NCBI GenBank assembly: GCA_028564705.1
Contig: JAPXFQ010000899.1
Coordinates: forward strand, 2,604,001-2,668,000
From: Apricaphanius iberus
Taxonomy: Eukaryota; Chordata; Actinopteri; Cyprinodontiformes; Aphaniidae
Direction: 5' to 3'
DNA length: 64,000 nucleotides
In this document: one piece after another, positions 13,269 through 25,200 of the stretch
Layout of the letters: every line of letters starts with the position of its first letter
Position numbering within the stretch: position 1 is the stretch's first letter
Made by a program: the position numbers and the translations under genes
The notes under the pieces: model-generated
What the model saw: only the letters and a program-made list of their open reading frames with translations
Database searches by the model: none
Told to the model about the DNA's origin: nothing

Positions 13269-16200
13269 GTTAGTATGATATAACAGCCATGGGAAGTTGA
13301 TTCATTGTTCTTGTACATTTAAAACTGTTCTGAAAAAGGTTTATCTGGGGTAGTACAACACTCGTTTTAAGCAAATCTATTAACTTTGTCATGGCTACCA
13401 TTGGAGTGCAGAATTTGGAGTATAAACATTTGCTTTGTTTGTGTACACACAGAATAACCCCAGGATAATTATGTTTTGGCCAAGACCCGACTCTGTTTGC
13501 TTAGGTGTATAACTGTTTATTACTAAAGCTTGGAAAAAGCAGGACTGAGAATGATCTGCTGTTTAAAAATGGTTCCAGTGAAAACATGTCATACTGTAGG
13601 GGTTCTTCTGAAAGCATGCTTGCATGCCATATTGTTTTCCTGACCGCTCAGTAGGAGCCCCATAAACTAGCCAGATCATTAGTGGGAAAAAAGTCTGACA
13701 ATGTACTTCTTCATACTAGAATCCAAAAAGCCTAAATGAATAAGAGCAGAGCCCAATTTTTTATATGTACATATATGTCCAATGCATAAGGTCAGGTCTT
13801 CTGCCATGATAAAAACCACACCAGAAAGAGAAAAATTGAAACTTTTCTATAAACATACAGTGGGGAAACTCATATTGAACAATTTAATATTTTTCTCAGC
13901 AAGTAGGCAATATTTTTAGACCGGTCTTCTGATAATTCTCTTGACTCCTGTCTGGAATTATGTGAGGAAGACCTGGTCATGTCTGGTTTGTGCTGAAATG
14001 ATTATTTCCACCTCCATCTCATAGTCTAAATTGTGATTTGTGATGAGATGTTTACCGTGTAGTAATTTGGTAATGATAAATTATTTTATAGGCCATTACT
14101 TAGGACTAGAGCAGCTGGTATTAATTTGCAATGACGGTGACCAGGATTGCTTTATGAATATCATCAGATTTCACTGATTCTTTTGGCAGTTCTTTGAGGG
14201 CATTTTACTCATATGTTCTGTCCGTATTTCCTTCTATATTCCACTTTATTACACATAATTTATGAATTTATTTATTTGTAATTCTCAGTTTTTCATATAT
14301 TACTTAGGATGCAACTGACAAATCTCAGTTTTATATTAATAGAACCATTATTTATTTTTTTATCTTTTTTATTTATGAAATTGCCATCAAATGAGAGGCT
14401 GTGATGGACACCATTGCCAGTTCTAAGATATGGCATCATTGCTCACTGTTCCTTTTTTTCGCACTGCAGTGTAGTATATGCCAACGCCTGTCGGCTTCCT
14501 CTAAAGATTTGTGATTCTTCCTGGTGACAGTTTGGCTTTCTTTACTTCCTTCCTTTCATTATTTTCCGTTGTGTTTGTTTGTCTTGTATCTTGCTGATTC
14601 ATACTTTCTGCTTCTCACATTTTTGTCACATTTGTTTGCTCTCTTCACGTCTCCTTTTTGCTTTGCTTGTCTTTCCTTAGGTCGTTTTTCTTCCTTTTTT
14701 TTTAAAGACACCAATGTTTTCCCTGTCCCACTGTATCCTGTGTCCCAGGATGTGTTGCTACTTTTGACCTTTAACTCTTGGCTTATCAGCCCTGGTATGC
14801 TGCTAATACACACACATGGTGTGGTGCTGAGGTGCCAGCTGAAGCAGGAGTTGCAACTGTGCATGTTGTGCTTGTATATCTTTGATAATTGCCTTGGCTG
14901 TCAGAAGGGTGAAAAAGGAGGTGGATGATGGATGTTTTCAGACACTCAGCTGGGATGTACCTGCACAGAGGTCGTCGGGTCACATTATTCAGCTGCTTGA
15001 ACTGCATTCTTCAGTGTCTAAGGCCATATGTCTGTCAGAAAAAAATACAAACTCATTCAAAGAAAAGACATCTGAGTTTGCAATCTGTGCGTGAAATGAA
15101 TGTCACGTTGAACATTTAAAATACATCATATACAAATACATCCCTGAGAAAGCTGAAGCCAGCAGAGTTTGGATATGTGTTGTCCTCATTAGTATTTAAT
15201 TATGTCTGATTTGTGGCATGCGACTGGTCGGGGATCTTGATGGCCACATTACAAACTATTATAGATTTATATGATTATAAAAATGGATTAAGTTTCTTTA
15301 CCTATTTTTTAAGCAGCTGTTCCTCAAGTAATAGGCTATTTGCAATCTGTTGCAGCTAGAAATCCATTTCAGATCCCATTACATTGAGTTAAATTGTCAA
15401 TTCAAGCAAAACATGCTACAACAGTTTGTGCTGGGTTACATTTTTTTTTGCCTGACTTAAACTAAGCTAGATTTTTTTTTTTTTTTTCTAAGGTGAAGAC
15501 TCGGGTTCATGCTGCAAAATAAAGACTTTACTGGATGGGGCTTTAGATTACCGTCTACTATTTCATGATGGGTTAAAACAAATTATCAAGAAGAGACTGG
15601 GCTCATTTGAAATAACCATTTTACCTCAATCATTGATCAAGTGTGTCCATCTCAATCTCCTTCCCTCACTGAGACACAGGAAACATTTCCCATCTCTATC
15701 CTACAGCTTTTTGTTAAAATTTCCTCAGGCTGTAAGAGGAATGTTTGAAATTCCTCAGACACCTAGTACTTCTGTGGGTGTCTTCACTTAAGAAAAAAAA
15801 ATAAAAGTGCAAGAAATTGCAGAAACAGGAAACAAATTTATGTAAAAATTCCAGAGGTCCTTCCTGTTTTGGGGTCCTATACTGTACTGCATGTGCGTGT
15901 ATGTGTTACTACTCCCCATGATGTCTGTATAAGGATGTGATTTGTTTCTTTTTGGTTGTGGAGGGCTGTTTTGTCTTCTTGGAGCTGGAGACATATCCTG
16001 TCTCAGTCAGGAGCAGAAAGGAGTGGCCAGAAGGCAAAACAGCAGGGGAAGAAGACAAGCCAGCAAGAGTAAGAGAGAATTGTGTGGGTACAGAGACAGT
16101 CTGCTAAAATGAGACAGGAACACAGTTACTGTGATGGAACTGAAAGAAATTAGAAGCTGCTAAACTGAACCCAGCACATCTCTGTACTCTTGCTGTCTAG

Positions 16201-19200
16201 TCATTACGGTCTTTTTTTAACTAAACAGAGACACGTGTAGGTGTTTCTTTTGCTTCTATTTACATAAATACACACTTTGCTTATTTAATACATGCAAAAA
16301 TGTACATCCATCAGCGCACAGCTTATGTTTGACAGCAGGATGTGAATGTTGAGAACAGGATTGTTGAGGTAGACTGGACTAGTCAGATGATGAAAGACGA
16401 GCAAAGTAATTTTAGGGCTAGAGTTTGATAATCTCGTCATTTATTGAGGCTACAACACAAACCTACCCAAGAATCAGCTATGAAAAGGTGAGTTAAGGAA
16501 TTCTAAAGAGAGGCTCTGGTAAAAGGTTTTAAGAAGTAAATACACCACCTTCAATCAACCCTTTCCAACTATAACAGCTTCACCTCTATTGGTAGGGTTT
16601 TCCACTCAGGAGTGCTTTCCGGGTCATTTTTAACCTTCCTTCAGAAGTTTATTTGGTAGGTCACACTGTCAAGTTATTTAAATTCCACATCCCACCTGAA
16701 AGGGATAGAAATCCACACAGTTATCTTAGACGGATTCCAATTAATGACCCAACAATCTTCTATTCTTTTATGTTTTATTTTCCGACAGGACTTTTTGATA
16801 AAACTTTTTTCCCTCAAAGCTGTTAGCATCAATCAGTCAAACATATCGTGCTAATATAATGCTAAAGCATTAAGAGTTCCGTTCACTGGAACTAAAGCCT
16901 AGTTTATGCTTCTGTGTGTTGACTGAGAAGGATTGACGCACCGCCATTTTCCGTCAAAGAAAGGGCTCTCTGTCATCTACGCATGGGCGCACGGAGTAGA
17001 GGCCCAAATTTTAACTATCCGTCTCCGTCGACGGATAGCGGATGCATCTGATTGGTAAGTTTGAGCAACAACCAGAGATCGCTTCATCAGAACGGGTAAA
17101 GAGTAGTTAATGCAGCGTTTGGCCACTAAATGCTTTATATTGAAAGGATAACTTATCTAATCTGTTCCTTTGGCGATTTTGAACACAATGAAGTATAGGA
17201 CAACAACAAAAAGGCTGCTGTTTGTTTCCATATGTTTATAGATTATTCTATGAGCTGCACTTCTAATAAAAAGCTTTACAGCTGAACCAAAACGTACTTT
17301 CTGATGTTCATTGGTCCTTGAAGATGCGTTCACAAGCCTAGCAAAAAACAGAAACGGCGCTGTGTGATAGTAGGCAGAGACGCCATGATAACTTAGCACC
17401 CCCTGCTGTCCTGGTCGAGCAACGCTGAAAAAAACAATAGAGAGTGAAGTAGAAGAGCGGAGTACTATAAACAGAAAACGTCTCCGTCAATACGTCTGCG
17501 TCTGAGTGCAAATTTGCGACAGAGAAGCATAAACTAGGCTTAAGAAGCCAAGCTCAGCTCCTGAAAAACAGTCCCACACCATAATTTCTTCTGAACCATA
17601 CTGTACACTTGACACAATGTGTCAGTCGTGAATTTTGGCAATTCCCATTCTCTATGAAACTACCAACCTCAGTCACGTACGTTGTTTTGCCAGACAGATC
17701 GGCACTGGCGGAGTGCAGTGGAGGCATCCTTAATACCACTGCTCCTTTGTATTGCACTTGATGATGCAAGGCTTGAATGAAAAAAAAAAAAAACTTTCCA
17801 TGAAGCTCACTGTGCACTCTTCTTTAACTAATATAAAAGCCTTTTGTTGACCTCTGAGCACTATGAGCCTCAGATGTTGAGTGAAATATTAAGTACTAAA
17901 AGATTCTCAATTACTTAATCCACAGATGCCATTTGTCTGATTTCCAACACATTGATTCATTCCAGGTACCCCAGCTCCTTCCCACAGTCCATAAACATGA
18001 CTTTTAGTTCAATGGGTTACTCCAAATTACTCTTGGGGTGAGTTTGTACATGCATTGAAATCCTTTGAGTTCTGCTCTTTGGACTTGTTTCATACAGGAT
18101 GGTCGATAGTGGCGCTCCACCTGCTGTTACCCGCCGAGCATAGAGATATTTGCATATAAAGCCTCAGCATTTTTTTTTAGCTTTGTATATTTAAAGAAAT
18201 TTGAAATGCCTTCATTCTCATGGACAAAATAATAATTTTAATACAAAATTAAGAAGCCGAGGGAGCTAACGATAAAGTATTATTTGGTCATATCCTTCTA
18301 ATTTGACCTCACTTTCAAATCTCTGAACTATCCATTTAGGATTAAGTGCACAATTCGTCCCCAAATATAAAAACATCAACACACATCACAACAAGTTTCA
18401 TAGGTGTTGGTTTTGGTCCTTGCAGGTATTTTAAAAAGAAAGGAAACCTGCTGTAATCACTTTTACCTTTGCTTTCTTGCTTGAGTACTGGTGTGAGATA
18501 AACGTGTCTATAAATGTGATTGAAAATGTTTGCCAAAGAGCAGTGAGGCCAGTATCTAGAGCAGACCGAATATTGTTGCTTTTTTTCTCTAATGAGCAAT
18601 GTTCTGATCCTTTCCTGTTGTCTTGGTCTGTCTATCTGTAGTACTGCACTGCACCCACAATCTGTGTGTCCAGCCAACCATGCATCTCAGCCTCACCACC
18701 CAGCCTGCCAGGGCAGTGCCTCTGGGGTACTGACAGACTTACTGCAGATCCAGGCCTCAAGGGCCTCGAAAATATTCCCGCTGATCGCCTATAAAGCACT
18801 GTACAATTACTGCCGTTGCCCTCGGCTGTTTTTGGGGACAGGCAGAGAGTGCTGTAGGAGTATGTAAGAGGGCTCTTAACAGGAGAATCAAGGGGCGTGA
18901 AAAGTAATTAACCAGTGAATAAGAGTTTGATTATGTGGAAGCTGCAATGGAGTAGAGAAAGAAATTCAAAACGTCAATGGGAGAAGGATGGGAATGAAGA
19001 GATGGGAACGATAAAGACGTGATGTATATCTGACCGATGGAAACATCTGGGCTTAAGATAGGAATGTATGATTTCTTATCACCCTAGCCTTCAGAAAGTA
19101 TGTGTGAGAGGGGGATGAACATGTATCGTTGCCCTTTTGTACAATAAGTATGACTATACTGTAAGTTTTAACTAAGGTCATAACTGATGACCCTTGTGTA

Positions 19201-22200
19201 TTTTGTGCAAAGTTTGAAAAGATCCCGTATATAAAAGCATTGCCTTATTTAGTCATGCTAATGTTATTTGTTGTAACGTTATGTTGTATTGTCTGTCTGA
19301 TTTCACCAACCAAACTGTTTTTTGTTTGTTTTTTTGGTAGAAACAGCCGCGAGCTAAGCCCAGGCATTCCAACTCCAAACCTATTGAGAGCAACTATTTT
19401 GGCATGCCGCTGGCTGCTGTGGTCACTCCTGACAGACCAATCCCTGTCTTCATCGAGAAATGTATCCGCTTTATTGAAACTACAGGTAAGAATTTATTTG
19501 ACCTGTCTTTGATACGTCACAGTGAGACATTTTCTTTGAGTATATTTGCTAAAGATACGTGCAAAACTGTGTAAAGTTAGCTGCAAGTCCTTTGGAGCAT
19601 GTGGAGTCTAACAATCTTTTTTTTTGCAAAATAGCTCATATTCAGTTGGATGAGTTGTAGAGCCACTAAAAAATAGATTTTTCAAGTCCTGTCAGATTCT
19701 CAGTTGTATTTAGGTCTGTGAGATTCTAACAAATGAAGGGTTAGAATAGTATTTGATTGTTAGAGTTGAGATGGATCTCTGGCAGGATGTTTATTATTCT
19801 TGTCATAGCTGCCCCAGTCAAATTTTTTTACAGCTTCTGACACCATCATTTCTAATAGTGGGGACGATGTGTTCACGGTGACATGCAGTATTGTCGGTTG
19901 TCCTGTTTCACCTTGCTTTGGATTTTCAGGTAATTGTTTAAATAGTTTGCTGAGAGATTTTCAAATGTTGGGATATTGTTTCCTGACCATACCCTGCTCT
20001 GATTAAACATCTTCACAGGACTCTTCTTTTCTAATGAGGTAAATTCTCAAAACACCTGGTTTCAATGAGTTTTATCTAAAATATTAAAGGGAACCAAACT
20101 TGAATGCATGCCACACCTTTCAGTTTTTTGTCTGATGTAAGATTTCCCATTAACTTCGTCATTATGCTACATTATGTCACATAAAATCTCAATAAAATAC
20201 CTAACGGTTTGTGGTTTGAACTGTGATGAGAAATGAAAGGGTGTGAATGCTTTTGCACGATGTGGTACCTAATTTTAAAAATATTTTATTTCCATGTTCT
20301 GCTGCAGTTTCCCATTATCTCAATCAAGGAAGTGAACTGAAAAGAACTGCTGGGACCGTTGCCTTATTTTGTTTCCCCAGATGTAATTACATTGCTCTTC
20401 AAGCTTCTAAAACACCCTCAAGCTGCATTCCCTGTCAGTGATTTTAACACAACCAAACAGATTCAACAAATAATGTTTGACTCTAAAGACCCATATGCCT
20501 AGGTTAATGCTGTGTTTTAGTGTTTAGGCTACAGGTCATTAGTCTGGTGTCAGCCACAACCCATACATCTTTTTTTTTTCTCTTCTTGGTGCACAGACAT
20601 AGAAAGATAGTCCGTTGTAACTTTTCCACCCTGTTGTCCAGATGCCAGGCTCCCTGCCAGACAACTCTGGTGCCCCACTGCCCTGGGAGTGTCAGCTTTC
20701 CCCCTTACTCTGCCACCAGCTATTAACCTAAACCAGAGGGTGAGCTGTGATGCTGATCTCTCGTTTCTTCGTTGGATCACAATTTCAGATGCTTCACTTT
20801 AGCCTCAATTAATTCCATGCCAACTGCAAACCCTAAATGACTTGACAGACACATTTACTTTATTACCCGTAGTTGCATTTACTTTTGTTATTGAGTTAAA
20901 ATCTTGATGTTGCAGAATGACATTCCAATGCTTTCCAGTTTAATCTCTGGCCTGATTAAAGTCTCTGCGCTTGTGGATTACTGAATTACAAAACAGCCAC
21001 CTCCTTCCTGCATGTTGGAGCGTAGGGGTAAAGCCCCAGATAACAAGGCGTCATGTTTGATTTGGCCTCTCCCTGCTCAGATGTTAACTGAAGCAGTCAC
21101 AACAGTTACTGCAGGATAAAGGAGGAAAAACTAGTTGAAAAGGTGTTTACATGCTCTGCTGTATATTCATGAAGCAGAATTTGTCGCTCACTCTCAGGTA
21201 TTCTGTGCCTTTTATCCTCACCTTTCTACCTTTAGTACTCCTCATAATCCTCTCCTTTTACAGTTTCCAGGTGTGTCTCTTTTTATCCCTTTCCTTACTC
21301 AATTAAACCTATCATATTTGATTTATTTCATTCCCTTCCAAAGTATGTTTTTATTTCTTCCTCTGCCCCATTGTCTACTCACTGACTCCTGGATGCATTT
21401 CGCTTTAATTATTCTCTTCATTTCCTTACTTCCTCTAATGTGCTTTTTCTCCTTTCGATGACCAGCATGCTGAGTGTTCATGTGTCAGGATGTGTTTGTT
21501 TCCGGGGAGCTTCCAAGTAATGTTACACTGTGGTCATAAAGGGGTGGACATGGTCAGCAATAATACCCGGGTCGGCTGTGGTGTTGCAACAATGATCAAT
21601 CGGTACTAATTGGCCCAATGTGTGCCAAGTAAATATTCTTTATACCATTACACCACCAGCCTGAACCGTTGATGCAAGGCAGGATGGATCTATGCTTTCA
21701 TGTTGTTGACACCAAATTCTTACCCTACCATCAGAATGTCGCAGCAGAAATTGACTCATCAGACCAGAAAACATTTTTCCAATCTTCTATTGTCAAATTG
21801 TGGTGAGCCTGTTTGAATTGTAGCCTCAGTTTCGTGTTCTTAGCTGACAGGAGTTCCCTGCTCTGGTGTGGTCTTCGATTTTATTTTATTTGAAAATCTT
21901 TAATGTCCCCGAAGGGCAATTTCAATTCAATTCAATTCAGTTTATTTATATAGCGCCATTTCACAACAGATGTCATCTCAAGGCACTTTACAAAAAGAGT
22001 TATTACAATACAATGTTTAGTGTAGAAATTACAGAACCACAGAAGATTGCGTCGTGGAATTCTCAGCAATCCCTCATACTGAGCAAGCATGCAGCGACAG
22101 TGGGAAGGAAAAACTCCCTTTTAACAGGAAGAAACCTCCGGCAGAACCAGGCTCAGCACAAGCGGTTATCTGCCGCGACCGTCTGTGGCTTGGAGAATAC

Positions 22201-25200
22201 ATAACAGAGACACAGAAAGAGCAATAGAACTGATGCAGAAGTTTGTTGCAGGACGTGGAGAATTTTCCGTCACTGCAATGCCATCTTAGTCAGGGTCGTC
22301 AAGCAGGGCTAATCCGGAGCACCTACTATAATAGAAAACAGGTTAGTGCTTGAATTGACAGCACATCATGCAGTTGGGGAGAAGTAGGAGAGAAAGCAGG
22401 AACAGACCCTAATAATGTCCTCCAACAGCCTAGCCTAAAGCAGCATAGCTACTAACATTAACCTGTCTCCTAGCTACTAGGAGACCTGGCTACCAACACT
22501 CTGTCTGAGTCCTCCTGATCGAGGCTCAGCCCGTGGACGGTGTAGGGCCGGTAACGGCCCCCGTCATGCCGGGGTCTTCTCGGAGTCGGGTTGTTTGAGA
22601 ATGCAGCCCAAAGTGGGTGGTAAACTCCATCTAAGGCTAAATACCGGCACGAGACCGATAGTCGACAACTATCTTAAGGAAAATTAGACAGAACTGAGAG
22701 GACAGAGTTGAAGAGGGCGAGAAACGTTTAAGAGATAAACGGGTGGGGTCCGCACAGTCTGCCCGGGGGATTCAACCCGGCAGGTAATGGGCGGCCGCAC
22801 TGTGCGGGAGGATCCCCTTGAGGGACCTCTCTCTGGCGCTGGCTGGCCCCCGTGGGGCGCATTTCTTCCGCGGCGGTAAGCCGCGACCGGCTCCGGATCT
22901 TTACCTGGCTTACATTAATCTATCTCTACCTAGCTACTCTACCTCTTCCTATCTCTTCCTAACTTTTGACACTCTGCCTGACTACTAACATTAACCTGTC
23001 TCTTCCTATCTACCTGTCTGACCTGACTCTAACTACCTATAAACATATCTCTAACTGTAAGCTTTGTCAAAGAGGAAAGTTTTTAGCCTAGTTTTAAAGA
23101 TAGACAAATTGTCTGCTTCACGAACCAACCCTGGGAGCCGGTTCCATAGGAGGGGAGCCTGATAGCTGAAAGATCTGCCACCCATTCTACTTTTAGAAAT
23201 CCTAGGAACTACCAGTAAACCTGCAGTCTGAGAGCGAAGGTCTCTGTTAGGAACATATGGAACAATCAGGTCTCTTATGTATGATGGAGCTAGATTATTA
23301 AGGGCTTTATATGTCAGAAGGAGGATCTTGAATTCTATTCTAGATTTTACTGGGAGCCAGTGAAGAGAAGCTAAAACAGGGGAAATGTGATCTCTTCTTT
23401 TAATATTCATCAGAATCCTAGCAGCAGCATTTTGAACTAACTGAAGACTTTTAATTGTATTCTGTGGACTACCTGATAATAGACAGTTACAGTAATCCAG
23501 CCTTGAAGTAACAAAGGCATGGACTAGTTTTTCAGCATCACTCCTGGACAGGATGGTTCTAATTTTTGTAATATTCCTAAGGTGAAAAAAGGAAATCCTA
23601 CAGACTTCTTTAATGTGAGATCTAAATGACATATCTTGGTCAAAAATGACACCGAGGTTTTTTGCTTTATTACTGGAGGCTAATTTAATGCCGTCCAGGT
23701 GAAGGGGCTGACTAAGTAGTTTCTTTTTCAGAGCTTCTGGTCCAAAGACGACAACTTCTGTTTTATCAGAATTTAGAAGCAAGAAGTTTAGAGTCATCCA
23801 AGTTTTTATGTCTTCCAGACATGCCTGTAGTCTACCTAACTGATTGGATTCATCAGGATTTATGGATAGATATAGCTGTGTATCATCTGCGTAACTATGG
23901 AATTTTATCCCATGCTGCCTAATTATTTTACCAATAGGAAGCATATATATAGTAAAGAGAATCGGCCCAAGCACTGAACCCTGTGGTACTCCGCAAGTAA
24001 CTATTGAGGTTGAGGAAGATCTATTGTTTACCTGAACAAACTGAAATCTGTTAGACAAATAAGATTTAAACCAACCTAGTGCTGTTCCTATTATACCGAC
24101 ACTTTGAAGCCTTTCTATGAGAATATTGTGATCAACAGTGTCAAAGGCAGCACTGAGATCTAACAGGACCAGAATGGTCACCAGTCCATTGTCTGAGGCT
24201 ATGAGAATATCATTAGTAACCTTCACCAGAGCTGTTTCAGTGCTATGATGAGCTCTAAAGCCTGACTGAAACGTCTCAAACAGCTCATTATTTTTTAAAT
24301 GCTCACATATCTGGTGTGCAACTATTTTCTCAAGAATTTTAGATAAGAAGGGAAGATTACATATCGGTCTATAGTTAATTAAGTCGTTTTGATCAAGAGA
24401 GGGTTTCTTAAGTAGAGGTTTAATTACAGCAATCTTAAACTACTGTGGTACATATCCATTGACTAAGGATAGATTCATTATATTTAAAATTGGAGCAGCG
24501 ATCAGAGGGAAAACTTCTTTTAAGAGTTTAGTTGGGATTGGGTCTAAAACGCAAGTTGAAGGTTTAGATGAAGCTAATAATTTTAGTACATCACAAAGTT
24601 CGGCTGCATTAAAGCAGTTTAAGCATATATTAGGTTCCACCATTTTTGAGGCTGCCTCATTAACTAAGGAGGAAGCAAGCATATTGGGAAGGTTCCCAAT
24701 TATCTTATTCTTTATGGAGTCTATTTTTTTTATAAAGAATTGCATGCAATGTGGTTTGCATGCAATGCGGTTTGCAGCAGGAGTCAAGCATAGATTGAGA
24801 CAAAACATGACAACGCAATAAAACCATACAACTTACAACACGGCACACAACTCACTATAAGAGTATACAACCAACACAGTTTTAGTCATACAGGATGCGA
24901 TGGGTACAACAGCACTGCAGTAGTCACCAAGAATTCACTGAGCCGACTTTCCCACAATATCAATTACATCCTGTTTAAAAATCTTATGGCAGATGGAACA
25001 AAGCATTTCAGGTACCTGTTTGATTTTGCCTTACATGTAAAAGTATACCTTCTCTTAGAAGGGAGAAGCTGAAACTCTGTAGAGAGAGGATGGAAAGGGT
25101 TAGCCAAAATGACATTCGCCTTCTGAATGACTCTAATTTTAAAAACTGAGTCTAGATCATTAAGACTCATGCCGATAGTTTTTTGGCAGAGTTTAATGAT

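Larger units (their letters stand above)
13269..19340 (+). other. arhgap35 intron 1 of the coding region (6.1 kb)
   Basis: Bounded by GTTAGT and a T-rich tract ending in TAG. It contains a PIF/Harbinger-type MITE (16896-17540), a probable Tc1 end fragment near 13857 and a short dispersed-repeat piece near 17955. The remaining open frames look random. Confidence 0.85.
21921..24810 (-). mobile_element. Rex1/L2-like LINE (LINE-A), 5'-truncated, minus strand
   Basis: The minus strand reads reverse transcriptase (24808 to 23051), then a long 3'UTR, then a 3' end made of TTGAA pentamers (21921-21939 on the + strand), as in Rex1-like fish LINEs. The 3'UTR holds the familiar fish motifs GCAATCCCTCATACTGAGCA and GAAACCTCCGGCAGAACC. 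No endonuclease domain is present upstream of the RT, which indicates 5' truncation. The 3'UTR carries an inserted ribosomal RNA segment (22521-22899). Confidence 0.8.

Noticed and set aside
22521..22899. Functional rRNA gene or rDNA array
   Set aside because: Only a short 5' part is present, with internal deletions and LINE sequence on both sides.
24459..24821. 120-codon plus-strand frame
   Set aside because: Antisense shadow of the LINE reverse transcriptase.
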